NCBI GenBank assembly: GCA_021636625.1
Contig: JAJWLX010000011.1
Location: 1-64,000 of the forward strand
From: Prevotella sp.
GTDB lineage: Bacteria; Bacteroidota; Bacteroidia; Bacteroidales; Bacteroidaceae
Length of the DNA: 64,000 bases
Reading direction: 5' to 3'
Made by a program: the position numbers and the translations under genes. A model generated the notes under the pieces. That model saw only the letters and a program-made list of their open reading frames with translations. It was not told where the DNA came from and searched no databases. Shown here piece by piece: positions 14,061 to 23,328 of this stretch. Numbering within the stretch: position 1 is the stretch's first letter; every line of letters begins with the position of its first letter.

Positions 14061-15059
14061 ATGAAGAAGTTTATCATAGCACTAGTAGCAATGTTCATGA
14101 TGACATTCACTTCTGCATCAGCAATGAGTTATGAACAGGCTCGCCAGCAGGCTCTGTTCCTGACAGACAAGATGGCTTACGAGCTGAATCTGACAGATGA
14201 TCAGTATGAGGCTGCCTATGAGGTGAACCTCGACTATCTGATGGGCGTGGATACTTACGACGATCTCTACGGCATCTATTGGCGTCAGCGTAATCTCGAC
14301 TTGAGCTACATCCTTCTGGATTGGCAGTATCGCTCATTCTGTGCCGCAAGCTATTTCTACCGTCCTCTTTACTGGGATGGTGGATACTTCCACTTCGGCA
14401 TCTATGCACGCTACCCACGCAGAGATTACTTCTTCTTCGGAAGACCTCATTTCTATGCTGTATATCGTGGTGGACACAGCTGGAGAATGAATGGTGGCAG
14501 AAGCTGGTATCACGGACGTGAGTTCGGCGGTCCTCGCCCTATCGGTGTTCGTGGTCAGCAACCAAGATTCGGTATGCGCGATGGATTCAACCGTGGTGAT
14601 TACGGTCGTGGCAAGACCTTCGGCAATCTCAATCGTCAGAGTAGCACAAGAACTACGGTTACACGTGATCATTCTTTTGGAAACGCAAACCGACAGGAAA
14701 TAAATGGGGGTTCTTTCAATAGCCGTCCAAATAACGATAGAATGAATCGTCCAGACAACAACCGTAGTTTTGGCAACAGTCGCCAGAATAATGGTACCTT
14801 TGGAAGCGGTGTTCGTGGCGGTGGCACTTTCAACAACAGCCGTTCGTTTAATAATGGTTTCACTCCACGTTCCAGCACTCCAAGCAATGGTTCTTTCGGT
14901 GGAAACCGTGGCGGCAATTCGTTGAATAACAGCCGTTCATTCAATCGTGGAAGCCGTTCCTTTGGCGGAGGCAGCAATGGTGCCCGCAGTTCCTTTGGAG
15001 GTGGTTCTTCCCGCAGCAAGAGCAATAATGGCGGCAGTTCATTCGGTGGCAGAAGATAG
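14061..15059 (+). CDS. Secreted Asn/Gly/Arg/Ser-rich protein, function unknown
   Basis: 332 residues. A signal peptide (cleavage near SASA, residue 21) is followed by a folded-looking helical part (YEQARQQALFLTDKMAYELN) and an aromatic region (residues ~75-140, many Tyr/Phe/Trp). From about residue 150 to the end the chain is low complexity, built from loosely repeated NNSRSFN, GGGTFNN and SFGG(G/N)R units, strongly basic through arginine. It resembles a prion-like or RNA/DNA/polyanion-binding disordered tail, but exported. No family is recognised. It has its own promoter and terminator. Confidence 0.8.
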   Translation: MKKFIIALVAMFMMTFTSASAMSYEQARQQALFLTDKMAYELNLTDDQYEAAYEVNLDYLMGVDTYDDLYGIYWRQRNLDLSYILLDWQYRSFCAASYFYRPLYWDGGYFHFGIYARYPRRDYFFFGRPHFYAVYRGGHSWRMNGGRSWYHGREFGGPRPIGVRGQQPRFGMRDGFNRGDYGRGKTFGNLNRQSSTRTTVTRDHSFGNANRQEINGGSFNSRPNNDRMNRPDNNRSFGNSRQNNGTFGSGVRGGGTFNNSRSFNNGFTPRSSTPSNGSFGGNRGGNSLNNSRSFNRGSRSFGGGSNGARSSFGGGSSRSKSNNGGSSFGGRR

Positions 15060-15095
15060 TTAGACCAATTTATCAAACCAAATATATACCAAAAG

Positions 15096-15127
15096 AAGGG
15101 ACATTCCAAGTGATTGGGATGCCCCTT
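15096..15127. terminator. Terminator between convergent genes
   Basis: AAGGGaCATtCCAA (15096-15109) pairs with TTGGgATGcCCCTT (15114-15127) apart from two mismatches, then TTTGATTTTTT. Confidence 0.65.
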
Positions 15128-15168
15128 TGATTTTTTAGTATGATGAATTGATGTACTATCAAAGATCA

Positions 15169-15792
15169 TCAAAAAAGATAATCTACAGAACTATATAATT
15201 GAATGACAAATATATAGATGATAAAGAGAGGAGCAAACAGGCGTACCCCATCCGCCATCGCCTCTCCCATTGCCTCGATGCCGTTCAGTCTTTGGCTGAC
15301 AACGCCGAAAGACTGTGCCATGACAATGATCATCAAGCAGATATAGGGCAAGATGCTTCTGGAAAAACTGCTGGAGGCATATCCTCCCATCACATTGAGC
15401 AGGATGGCATGAGGAATGAGCGTGAGCAACAGCATCACACCGATAAACAGAACGAATTCCAGGCAAACCAACCGCAAGGCATTGCGCTGTCGGTAAACCT
15501 TATGATCGTAGTTTAACAAGCCGCTAGCCCGTAACGTTCCCCAGGCGATGCTGATCAGCAATAGCCACACCAGCCAAGGTGACTGCAGGTTGGCGGTGAA
15601 AGTGCCGAAGAACCATCGGATACCTTCCGGGCTGAGCAATGACCGGGGAAAGACCTCGGGCATAGCGGCAGTGATGAGCCATGAAGCCAGCACCAGTACT
15701 ATCTGTGCCAGTATCAGCAGGAACATGGCATAGCCACATATCCTGCTGAATGTATGCCTAAATATCCTGTTGAATGTATGACTATTCTTCAT
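15169..15792 (-). CDS. Integral membrane protein of about 207 residues
   Basis: I choose the ATG at 15790-15792 (MKNSHTFNRIF) because it overlaps the stop of the response regulator gene by 11 nt, the usual coupling; the longer frame to 15858 would overlap by 77 nt and start inside regulator sequence. About five to six hydrophobic segments are visible (MFLLILAQIVLVLASWLI, FVLFIGVMLLLTLI, LPYICLMIIVMAQSF, LFAPLFIIYIFVIQL). No family is recognised. As third gene after a sensor kinase and a response regulator it may be an accessory of that signalling system. Confidence 0.7.
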   Translation of the reverse strand: MKNSHTFNRIFRHTFSRICGYAMFLLILAQIVLVLASWLITAAMPEVFPRSLLSPEGIRWFFGTFTANLQSPWLVWLLLISIAWGTLRASGLLNYDHKVYRQRNALRLVCLEFVLFIGVMLLLTLIPHAILLNVMGGYASSSFSRSILPYICLMIIVMAQSFGVVSQRLNGIEAMGEAMADGVRLFAPLFIIYIFVIQLYSSVDYLF

Positions 15793-16507
15793 CAGCCTGC
15801 AAATTATCAATATCGATGATACGTAACTCGCAGGCACGTACCACGAGTCGGGTAGCATTCACGCTCATGCCATTATTCCCATCAGGGAAAAGCTTCTGTA
15901 CGAGTTCATTCTGTCGCTTTTCCAGGCTCTTGACTCCGAACGGCATTCCCCGCAGGTTCGTAATCTGCTCCTTGGTATAACCCAGGGCGAGATGGCGGAG
16001 GAACCGCTCGTCGTACTCATCAATCTCGTAATTGATCATTGCCTCCTGATGCATCAGCTGGCTTCCTACGCTCTGCTTGAATCTATCAACAATCTTCTGG
16101 AGAATCGGCTGGTTGAAAACCAGCTTCTTTCCACTCATGCAGGAAGCAACGTCACCACGGGTAAGCAATTCTCCGCTCTTGAGGATGATGCCTTCACATC
16201 CTGCATCGAGCACATCTACCCATAACTTCTCGTTGAGAATCTCACCGGTAAAGATCAGGACCTTCACATCAGGATACTGTTCCTTTGTACTACGGCAAAT
16301 TTCTACTCCAACAGTGGTGGAGCCACCCAGGCCAAGATCAAGCAGTACAAGGTCTGGTTTTTGCTGTTTGATGAGTTTCCAATAAGCGATTTCACTATCC
16401 GCAGTGCCGATGATTTCAGCTTCGGGTATGTCGTTCTTGAAGATTCCTTCTGTGCCTTTCAATTCCAGAGGCACATCTTCTACTATAATAACCTTAAATT
16501 TATTCAT
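15782..16507 (-). CDS. Response regulator with receiver and LuxR-like output domain
   Basis: 241 residues. The receiver domain (1-~125) has the acidic pair in IIVEDVP (Glu10, Asp11), the phosphoacceptor Asp57 in LVLLDLG, Thr in LIFTGE and Lys in GIILKSGE. After a linker, residues ~165-225 carry a helix-turn-helix of the NarL/LuxR type (FLRHLALGYTKEQI, then KSLEKRQNELVQKLF), so it probably binds DNA when phosphorylated. Its ATG overlaps the kinase stop by 4 nt, pointing to the kinase at 16504-20034 as partner. Confidence 0.88.
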   Translation of the reverse strand: MNKFKVIIVEDVPLELKGTEGIFKNDIPEAEIIGTADSEIAYWKLIKQQKPDLVLLDLGLGGSTTVGVEICRSTKEQYPDVKVLIFTGEILNEKLWVDVLDAGCEGIILKSGELLTRGDVASCMSGKKLVFNQPILQKIVDRFKQSVGSQLMHQEAMINYEIDEYDERFLRHLALGYTKEQITNLRGMPFGVKSLEKRQNELVQKLFPDGNNGMSVNATRLVVRACELRIIDIDNLQADEE

Positions 16508-19500
16508 ATCTTTGTCTTTATTATTTTTTCAGGTAAAACGATTTCTATCATGAGTTTGCCATCAGATGACGGCTTGGCAAGAATGCCGCAGCCACGCAAG
16601 TTGGTTGCCTCCCCTATTTCTCTCACAATCTGGCGAGCCACGAGATATTTCATATCGCTGGTGAGCGGTGTGAAGAGATGTGGATGACGGGTTGCGTCAA
16701 ATGGAATATCGTGAAGGATATACTGGCAGGTTACATAGGCGGATGATGCGGCTGTTTCCTGATAAGTGAAGTTCTTCACTCCGCCAGTGATCAGCTTCCT
16801 GAGATATGCCAGCAAGTCTGCGTCGCATTTCACGGTTCCTTCCACCTGTTCCATTGCCTGTGCGCTGAGCATCGTGTATATTGCCTTGTAGTAATCCACC
16901 AACTCCTGCAGGGAAGTAACATCCTCCGGTGTACTGTCGATAAGCAGTCTGATTCGCGATGGGTAATACATCGTTTCGTGCTTGAGCGTAGAGAGACAGT
17001 TGTCGAGTACGGAATTGGCAATGTGCAACTTTCCGTTTTCATACTCGGCACGATGCAGTTCGTCTTCAGCCATTTCTATATTCGTAGCCTCATTCTGCTG
17101 CATCTCAATACTTTGCTTCAGTGCTTGCGAGATGTGTTCCACCACCTCATTGAGCTGAGGGAAAAGCTGGGCGTTACGTATATTATTGCTGCCGGATGGA
17201 GTCCAGATTCCGGTAATCTGTTTCAGCTTATCCGTGTTGGAATCACCACTGAGCAACACCTTGTTAATGCCATTGATCTTTTCTACGGCATAGCGATAAC
17301 GGAGAATGTGGCGATAGTATAGCAGATAATATGCCAGTGGCAATTGTAACAGCAGGATAATCAGCAAGACGATGGCTACAGCCTTCGAGTTTTCTGAAAT
17401 CTGCATGGTTCTTACGTAGTTATCGAGCGAATTATCCGCACTCCGTTCACGGAAGAGCTGTGTATATACCTTGTTGTTACTATCGTATAGTTCCCATTTG
17501 TGGAGCGCCAGCGCTGCCACGGCACTCTCATTGCGGATATCAAGTATGACCTCGTAGTTGGTTGGCAAACTGTCGTGCAGCCAATGGATTTCGGCAGCGG
17601 TTCCTTTCATGGGATGTGCCACCATCAGATATTTCCCATCAGGATTCAATGTCAGATAGTATCGGTTGAGATAACTGCGAGACGAATCAGCCATTGCCAA
17701 GGTCCGCTCGTAGGTACCATTGATATTACTGAAATAGGCACTGTCGGCATAGGAAGCTGCTAATTGCAGCAATCGGGATGTCTGCTTATTGCCTGCGTTT
17801 CTGTTAATTCTGTGCTTGTCAGTTCTGTGCATGGAGACATTTTCCCGGGTACTTCCCTGTACGGCAGATGGGATATTACAACCTATCAGCATCAAGGCAA
17901 GCATCAGTATCATTTGCATTTTCCGAATACCGCAAGGCAGTCGGAAAGTGAACCTACTACCCTTTCCCGGCTCACTCTCTGCCTGAATATTACAAGGAGA
18001 GAAGAGCGAACTGATTTTCTTGTATTTATCAATGATTCCCTTACAGTTGAGCAAACCGAATCCATGTCCGCCGGTATAGGTGCGGTCGAAGATATGTTCC
18101 AGTGTTTCTTCATCCATACCCTTTCCCGTATCTTCTACAGATATTTCTACAAATGCCAGATGGCTCTTGGCACTAACCACCACCTCACCTCCTGCAGGTG
18201 TAAACTTCCTGGCGTTGTCTGCGATGGTATTAATCATGAATAGTGTCAGCGTACGGTCTGCCTTTACCGTGGCATCCGTAGGTTGTACGGTCAGTTTGAC
18301 CCCACGCATCTGAAAACTCATTTTTCCCTTGGCAACAATATCGAAAAGCGGCTGGAGCGGGAAACTCTCAATGCGGAGATTGATGGCTCCCTGGCGCATC
18401 TGTATCCAATCGGTGAGAATGGAATTATATTGATTGATTTTATCTGTCAACTCTGAGATATAGGTATATCGTTCCTGTTTCACTTCTTCCGAATCATCGC
18501 CCTTCATCAGTCTATCTACCTCATGAATCATGCGGTCGATAAATGGAGTGATGCTATTGACCAGAGAAAGCTTGGCACGCTGTTCCAGGTTGCGGCGCCT
18601 ATTGTCTGATATATGAAGCTGAACCATATTCTTGGCTTCTTCCAATTCTTCATGCTTTTCTGATAGCGCATTGATATGCTGTGTGTTCTGCTCTTCCCAT
18701 TCATGTAAAGGTATCAGCAGAGATTCTACAGAACTTTCCTTGGTGTTGCGGCGCTTCATTCTGTCGAATACATAGAGCAAGACCACAACCAAGACTATCA
18801 TAAAGATTACCGCAGCAATCATCGTGTTCAGCTGGACGGCGTTGTTGTCCAGCTGAGTGGCACGGGCTTCCAACTGCCTATCCTGTCGGCTCTGCTCCTG
18901 CAAGTCGAGGTAAATATTGCGGTTGTAATCGCTTTCCGGCTTATCATCGATGGCTGAATAAACCAGGCTGAGTCTTTCCCGTATAGAAGCCACCAGGTCG
19001 GGTGCCTGTTGGATAGCCCTGTTCTGGTTGAGTGCCCGATTCAGACAATCGCCTGCAGATTTATAATCCTTGATCTGCCAGTAGCATTCTGCCAGTGTAC
19101 GATAAGCTCCTGACGTCTGGTAAACGTCTCCATATTCAGAAAAGATATTGAGTGCGCGTTGCGCAAAGTTTCCTGCCAGAAGTTCCAAAGGCATCTGTTC
19201 TACATTGAGATACTGGAAAGCCGGCAGATTGTTTTTTACCAGGAAATCGCGCTGTTCCGGATCCTGGATATGTTCGCTGATAGATTGCAGTGCGTTTGCC
19301 TGCCAGTATGGATAAGGATTGCTGCCACTAGCCATAAAATAGAGGCGAATGAGCATGTCAAATTCAGCCTGACAGATTTCCTGTGGGGTGCCATGAGTGA
19401 TGGCGCCACCAGATCCCATATTATAAAGATAGTTGAGATATTGTGCCGTATCCTGTTCCAGTTCATCCGGGTCAAGATCTGCCAGCGCATTGAGCATCGG

Positions 19501-20034
19501 CTTGTCTAGCTGTACATAATAAAAATAGGTGGCAGCAACGATATCAAACTCACTCTTCGCATAAATGGCGCGTTGACGCTCCCGAAGAGGAAGGTTATCT
19601 ATTTCCTCACCGATTCTGCGCAGTTTACGGATGGCTTTTTCCCTGAAGCTATAAAAATCCTTGTTGCGGGCCTCACGCTGACAGAGTCGCATATTCTGAA
19701 CGTCGGCAATAAGGAGTTCTATCTGGTTGTCACTGCGTTCGTTTACCTTGTCCAGCCATCGTTTGGCAGTATGGTAATCCATCTTGGCAATGGCAACAAA
19801 AGCCAGGTTGTTGCAAGCCTCTGCGTACCCGGCAGGATAGTCTTCGGAAAGAGCCAAAGCCTTCTCTGCCAATACTTTAGTAGAATCAAGGTTACGATAG
19901 TGAAGCGCATAAGAAAGATGATTCAGCTCATCAACTTCGCCCTTATGCGATGGCGAACAAGCTGAAAAAACAAACATCGCCACCATCATGCAGATGATGG
20001 CGATGCCATAAATATGATGAAAACTTTTATGCAT
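16504..20034 (-). CDS. Large sensor histidine kinase with DUF5112 and DUF5113 regions
   Basis: 1176 residues. The N-terminus ends in a lipobox-like VFSAC (Cys26). Residues ~30-390 form a TPR-like helical sensor (DUF5112 type), followed by a membrane segment near 405-424 and a coiled coil. The kinase core has a likely phosphoacceptor His504 in RMIHEVDRL, N-box NTIADNARKF (602-611), G-box EDTGKGMDEE and GGHGFGLLN. After the ATPase domain comes a second membrane segment near 706-720, an external stretch, another membrane segment near 905-930 and a cytoplasmic C-terminus (DUF5113 type). It is thus two membrane sensors around one kinase. The ATG lies 5 nt after the eda stop, so it may respond to or be transcribed with hexuronate catabolism. 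Confidence 0.85.
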   Translation of the reverse strand: MHKSFHHIYGIAIICMMVAMFVFSACSPSHKGEVDELNHLSYALHYRNLDSTKVLAEKALALSEDYPAGYAEACNNLAFVAIAKMDYHTAKRWLDKVNERSDNQIELLIADVQNMRLCQREARNKDFYSFREKAIRKLRRIGEEIDNLPLRERQRAIYAKSEFDIVAATYFYYVQLDKPMLNALADLDPDELEQDTAQYLNYLYNMGSGGAITHGTPQEICQAEFDMLIRLYFMASGSNPYPYWQANALQSISEHIQDPEQRDFLVKNNLPAFQYLNVEQMPLELLAGNFAQRALNIFSEYGDVYQTSGAYRTLAECYWQIKDYKSAGDCLNRALNQNRAIQQAPDLVASIRERLSLVYSAIDDKPESDYNRNIYLDLQEQSRQDRQLEARATQLDNNAVQLNTMIAAVIFMIVLVVVLLYVFDRMKRRNTKESSVESLLIPLHEWEEQNTQHINALSEKHEELEEAKNMVQLHISDNRRRNLEQRAKLSLVNSITPFIDRMIHEVDRLMKGDDSEEVKQERYTYISELTDKINQYNSILTDWIQMRQGAINLRIESFPLQPLFDIVAKGKMSFQMRGVKLTVQPTDATVKADRTLTLFMINTIADNARKFTPAGGEVVVSAKSHLAFVEISVEDTGKGMDEETLEHIFDRTYTGGHGFGLLNCKGIIDKYKKISSLFSPCNIQAESEPGKGSRFTFRLPCGIRKMQMILMLALMLIGCNIPSAVQGSTRENVSMHRTDKHRINRNAGNKQTSRLLQLAASYADSAYFSNINGTYERTLAMADSSRSYLNRYYLTLNPDGKYLMVAHPMKGTAAEIHWLHDSLPTNYEVILDIRNESAVAALALHKWELYDSNNKVYTQLFRERSADNSLDNYVRTMQISENSKAVAIVLLIILLLQLPLAYYLLYYRHILRYRYAVEKINGINKVLLSGDSNTDKLKQITGIWTPSGSNNIRNAQLFPQLNEVVEHISQALKQSIEMQQNEATNIEMAEDELHRAEYENGKLHIANSVLDNCLSTLKHETMYYPSRIRLLIDSTPEDVTSLQELVDYYKAIYTMLSAQAMEQVEGTVKCDADLLAYLRKLITGGVKNFTYQETAASSAYVTCQYILHDIPFDATRHPHLFTPLTSDMKYLVARQIVREIGEATNLRGCGILAKPSSDGKLMIEIVLPEKIIKTKI

Positions 20035-20039
20035 TCTAA

Positions 20040-20711
20040 TTATGCACGTGCCTTAGCAATGTAGCCCAAAGCTTCCTGGCACTTGGCTGTGATGGCAGCC
20101 CAATCTGCAGCAGCAACAGTCTCCTTAGGGAAGAGCTTAGAACCCATACCTACGCAGAGAACACCTGCCTTGATCCAAGGAGTAAGGTTCTCCTCTGTTG
20201 GCTCTACTGCACCTGTTACCATGATGTTGCTCCAACGCAATGGTGCCATTACATTCTTAACGAATGAAGGACCACCTACATTACCTGCAGGGAATACCTT
20301 GGTTACATCGCAACCTGCTGCCTGAGCATTGTTGATCTCTGTTACAGAACCACAACCTGGTGAATAAGGCACCAAGCGACGGTTACATACAGGAGCAATA
20401 TCAGGATTGAAGTTAGGACCAACGATGAAGTTTGCACCCAACTGGAGATACAAGGAAGCTGTACCAGCATCAACCACTGTGCCAGCACCCAAGATCATCT
20501 CAGGGCACTCCTTATCAGCCCACTTTACCAACTCTCCGAAAATCTCGTGAGCGAAATCGCCACGGTTGGTGAATTCAAATACGCGAACGCCACCCTCGTA
20601 GCATGCCTTGATTACGTTCTTGCAGATTTCGATATCTTTATTGAAGAATACAGGAACCATACCAGTCTCTTTCATTGCTGCCATGACCTGCATTTTGCTA
20701 AACTTTGCCAT
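20040..20711 (-). CDS. eda: KDPG/KHG aldolase
   Basis: 223 residues, the usual size of bifunctional 2-dehydro-3-deoxyphosphogluconate / 4-hydroxy-2-oxoglutarate aldolases, which split KDPG into pyruvate and glyceraldehyde 3-phosphate. The class I aldolase Schiff-base lysine is in DVTKVFPAG, and the glutamate region in [10 protein letters not shown] and [10 protein letters not shown] is conserved. It follows kdgK by 37 nt with intervening TTAAATGTTTAATG-like sequence, completing the lower part of the hexuronate route with uxaA and kdgK. Confidence 0.93.
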   Translation of the reverse strand: MAKFSKMQVMAAMKETGMVPVFFNKDIEICKNVIKACYEGGVRVFEFTNRGDFAHEIFGELVKWADKECPEMILGAGTVVDAGTASLYLQLGANFIVGPNFNPDIAPVCNRRLVPYSPGCGSVTEINNAQAAGCDVTKVFPAGNVGGPSFVKNVMAPLRWSNIMVTGAVEPTEENLTPWIKAGVLCVGMGSKLFPKETVAAADWAAITAKCQEALGYIAKARA

Positions 20712-20748
20712 TTTTTTTGTTTTAATGTTAAATGTTTAATGTTAAGAG

Positions 20749-21771
20749 TTATCGCTGTACACGACCATTAGCGTTACCGCCAGCAAGGCTCTCAACCTCG
20801 TCAACAGAAACCAAGTTGAAGTCGCCAGGGATAGTGTGCTTCAAGGCAGAAGCAGCAACAGCGAACTCAAGAGCCTCGCCCTGAGTCTCCTTAGTCAAGA
20901 GACCGTGGATCAAACCACCAGAGAAAGAGTCACCACCACCTACGCGGTCGATGATAGGGTTGATGTCGTAGTGCTTGCTCTGATAGAACTCCTTACCATC
21001 ATAGATAAGAGCCTTCCAGCCATTGTGAGTAGCAGAGAGAGACTCACGGAGAGTAGAAACGACATACTTGAAGCCGAACTCTTCCATCATACCCTTGAAG
21101 ATGCCATAGTAACCCTCAGCATCAGTCTTACCGCCTTCTACGTCAGCATCTGGCTTGAAGCCCAAGCAAAGCTGAGCATCCTCCTCGTTACCGATGCAAA
21201 CATCTACATACTGCATCAATGGGCGCATTACAGAGATAGCCTTCTCTGATGTCCAGAGCTTCTTGCGGAAGTTGAGGTCAACAGATACTGTTACGCCATG
21301 ACGCTTAGCAGCCTCACAAGCCAACTTGGTCAACTCTGCAGCCTTGTCGCTGATAGCAGGAGTAATTCCACTCCAGTGGAACCACTGAGCGCCTTCCATA
21401 ATCTTATCGAAGTCGAAATCAGAAGGATCAGCCTCTGCGATAGCGCTGTGAGCACGGTCGTAGATAACCTTAGATGGGCGCATAGAAGCACCAGTCTCTG
21501 CATAGTAGAGACCTACTCTATCACCACCGCGAGCGATAAACTCAGTGTTGACGCCATAACGACGAAGACCATTTACTGCAATCTGGCCAATCTCGTGCTT
21601 TGGCAACTTTGATACGAAATATGCATCGTGACCATAGTTAGCAAGGCTAACAGCAACGTTAGCCTCACCACCACCAGGGATGATGCGAAGTGACTCACTC
21701 TGGATGAAACGATCGTTGCCTTCTGGTGACAAACGAAGCATAATCTCGCCTAATGTTACAATCTTTGCCAT
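20749..21771 (-). CDS. kdgK: 2-dehydro-3-deoxygluconate kinase (PfkB family)
   Basis: 340 residues of the ribokinase/PfkB fold. The N-terminal glycine motif is in IIPGGGEANVAVSLA and the C-terminal ATP/anion-hole signature is DRVGGGDSFSGG near residue 280, where Asp of GGGDS is the catalytic base. It phosphorylates 2-keto-3-deoxygluconate to KDPG, the substrate of the next gene. It is transcribed from the promoter at 21854-21861, divergent from the LacI regulator. Other PfkB sugar kinases look similar, but neighbours make KDG the best substrate. Confidence 0.9.
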   Translation of the reverse strand: MAKIVTLGEIMLRLSPEGNDRFIQSESLRIIPGGGEANVAVSLANYGHDAYFVSKLPKHEIGQIAVNGLRRYGVNTEFIARGGDRVGLYYAETGASMRPSKVIYDRAHSAIAEADPSDFDFDKIMEGAQWFHWSGITPAISDKAAELTKLACEAAKRHGVTVSVDLNFRKKLWTSEKAISVMRPLMQYVDVCIGNEEDAQLCLGFKPDADVEGGKTDAEGYYGIFKGMMEEFGFKYVVSTLRESLSATHNGWKALIYDGKEFYQSKHYDINPIIDRVGGGDSFSGGLIHGLLTKETQGEALEFAVAASALKHTIPGDFNLVSVDEVESLAGGNANGRVQR

Positions 21772-21853
21772 TGTTTGATAGTTTTAATTTCTTTGTTTTT
21801 ATTGTTTGTTTACTAATAGACAATTTTTTATTGTAGTTGTCCGTAACCGTTGG

Positions 21854-21861
21854 CAAAAATA
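21854..21861 (-). promoter_or_regulatory. -7 promoter box of kdgK-eda
   Basis: Read leftward TATTTTTG (TAnnTTTG). GTAACCGTTGGC directly at the expected start of transcription has the central CG and partial symmetry seen in LacI-family operators; that reading is tentative. Confidence 0.55.
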
Positions 21862-21987
21862 GCTATAATTTCTCGAATACCAAAATTTAATCGCAGTTTT
21901 TTTCAATTATCGCCCTATTTTTTCGTATTTTTCTCACTTTTCCCCTTTTTTCCTCCTTTTTTTTCGGTTTTTGTGCAAAAAAAGAGC

Positions 21988-22105
21988 TGTGCATTCGCAC
22001 AATTCAAAAAAATGTTGTATATTTGCGCCCGAATGCTGGCGGTGTGACCGCACACAAACCAGCAGTTCAACAAAACATAGTAAAAAAGCACAGTTTGTGC
22101 GCACA
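21988..22105 (+). promoter_or_regulatory. LacI gene promoter with three TGTG...CACA dyads
   Basis: The -7 box TATATTTG is at 22018-22025. Around it are three dyads: TGTGCattcGCACA (21988-22001), GTGTGaccgCACAC (22042-22055, nested in GCTGG/CCAGC at 22035-22063) and TGTGCGCACA (22096-22105). Their centres are 54 and 52 bp apart. The 430-bp gap 21772-22200 holds no gene besides these sites. Confidence 0.55.
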
Positions 22106-22200
22106 GTTATGAAAGGAATGCAGCCGTCTTCCAAGAAGAAAATGTGACCTACTATATAATAATGTACGTGCGATGTGCTCAAACCATAAACTTAAAAACA

Positions 22201-23265
22201 ATGGCCGAAAGAATCAGAATCAAGGATATCGCCGAAAGAGCAGGCGTATCTGTAGGAACAGTGGACCGTGTGCTCCACGACCGCCCGAACGTGTCGAAGC
22301 CGGCTCGTGAGAAGGTGGAACAAGCGCTCAAGGAAATGAATTATCAACCAAATATGTATGCCAGTGCATTGGCATACAACAAGGCTTATACTTTTTGTCT
22401 TCTGATACCGAAGCATGAGTCGGAAGCCTATTGGGAAGAGATAGAAGAAGGTGCCCGAAAGTGCGAAGACCAGCGCCGGGATTTCCATATCGATTTGGAG
22501 ATTCGATTCTACGAGCGTTCAAGTGAGGATTCTTTCAAGGCTGTTTCGCAAGAGATTCTTGATGCCAAACCGGAGGGAGTCATCGTGGTGCCATCATCTC
22601 TGGAAGTGACACGTGGTTTTACAGACCAGTTGCATCAGAAGGGTATTCCGTTTATCCTGCTCGATTCTTATATGCCAGACTTGCGTCCTCTCTCCTTCTA
22701 TGGACAGGATTCCTTCTGCTCTGGCTACTTTGCAGCCAAGATGCTGATGATGCTGGCGGCCAATGAGGAAGAGGTGATGCTGATGAGACAGACCAAGGAC
22801 GGTCATGTAGTCAGCAAACAGCAGGATAACCGTGAGGTGGGATTCCGTCATTATATGCATGATCATTTCCCAAATATAGTCATCAATGTGCTTGATCTTC
22901 CGCTCAACGGAACCCGCAACGAGTACCAGAAGATGCTGGCTCAGTACTTTGATGAACATCCTGCTACCCATCATTGTATAACAATGACATCGAAGGCGCA
23001 TCTCGTGGGAGATTATCTCCTTAAGTCCAATCGCCGTGATGTACAGATCATGGGTTATGATATGGTGGGTAAGAATGCGAAATGTCTGCGCGAAGGCAGC
23101 ATCTCGTTCCTCATCGCACAGCATGCCTATATGCAGGGTTACTATTGCGTGGATACCCTCTTCCGTGCCATCGTTCTCAAGAAGAAGGTGAATCCGGTGA
23201 ATTACATGCCTATCGAGCTGCTGATGAAGGAGAATATCGAATTCTACCGCAGAACGCAGATCTAA
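22201..23265 (+). CDS. LacI-family transcriptional regulator of hexuronate genes
   Basis: The start at ATG 22201 (MAERIRIKDIAERAGVSVG) puts the helix-turn-helix at residues ~6-27, as in all LacI proteins; the longer frame from 22144 only adds non-homologous residues. 354 residues: DNA-binding domain with hinge helix (ARE...ALKEMNYQPN), then a periplasmic-binding-protein-like effector domain (SEAYWEEIEEGARKCED). It lies between kdgK-eda (divergent) and uxaA (same strand), so a repressor induced by a hexuronate intermediate such as KDG or altronate is likely. Confidence 0.88.
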   Translation: MAERIRIKDIAERAGVSVGTVDRVLHDRPNVSKPAREKVEQALKEMNYQPNMYASALAYNKAYTFCLLIPKHESEAYWEEIEEGARKCEDQRRDFHIDLEIRFYERSSEDSFKAVSQEILDAKPEGVIVVPSSLEVTRGFTDQLHQKGIPFILLDSYMPDLRPLSFYGQDSFCSGYFAAKMLMMLAANEEEVMLMRQTKDGHVVSKQQDNREVGFRHYMHDHFPNIVINVLDLPLNGTRNEYQKMLAQYFDEHPATHHCITMTSKAHLVGDYLLKSNRRDVQIMGYDMVGKNAKCLREGSISFLIAQHAYMQGYYCVDTLFRAIVLKKKVNPVNYMPIELLMKENIEFYRRTQI

Positions 23266-23328
23266 GGCAGAAATGAAGTGACAAGAATAGAATTATAAAT
23301 GATAAATAAACAAAAACAAAACTACAGA

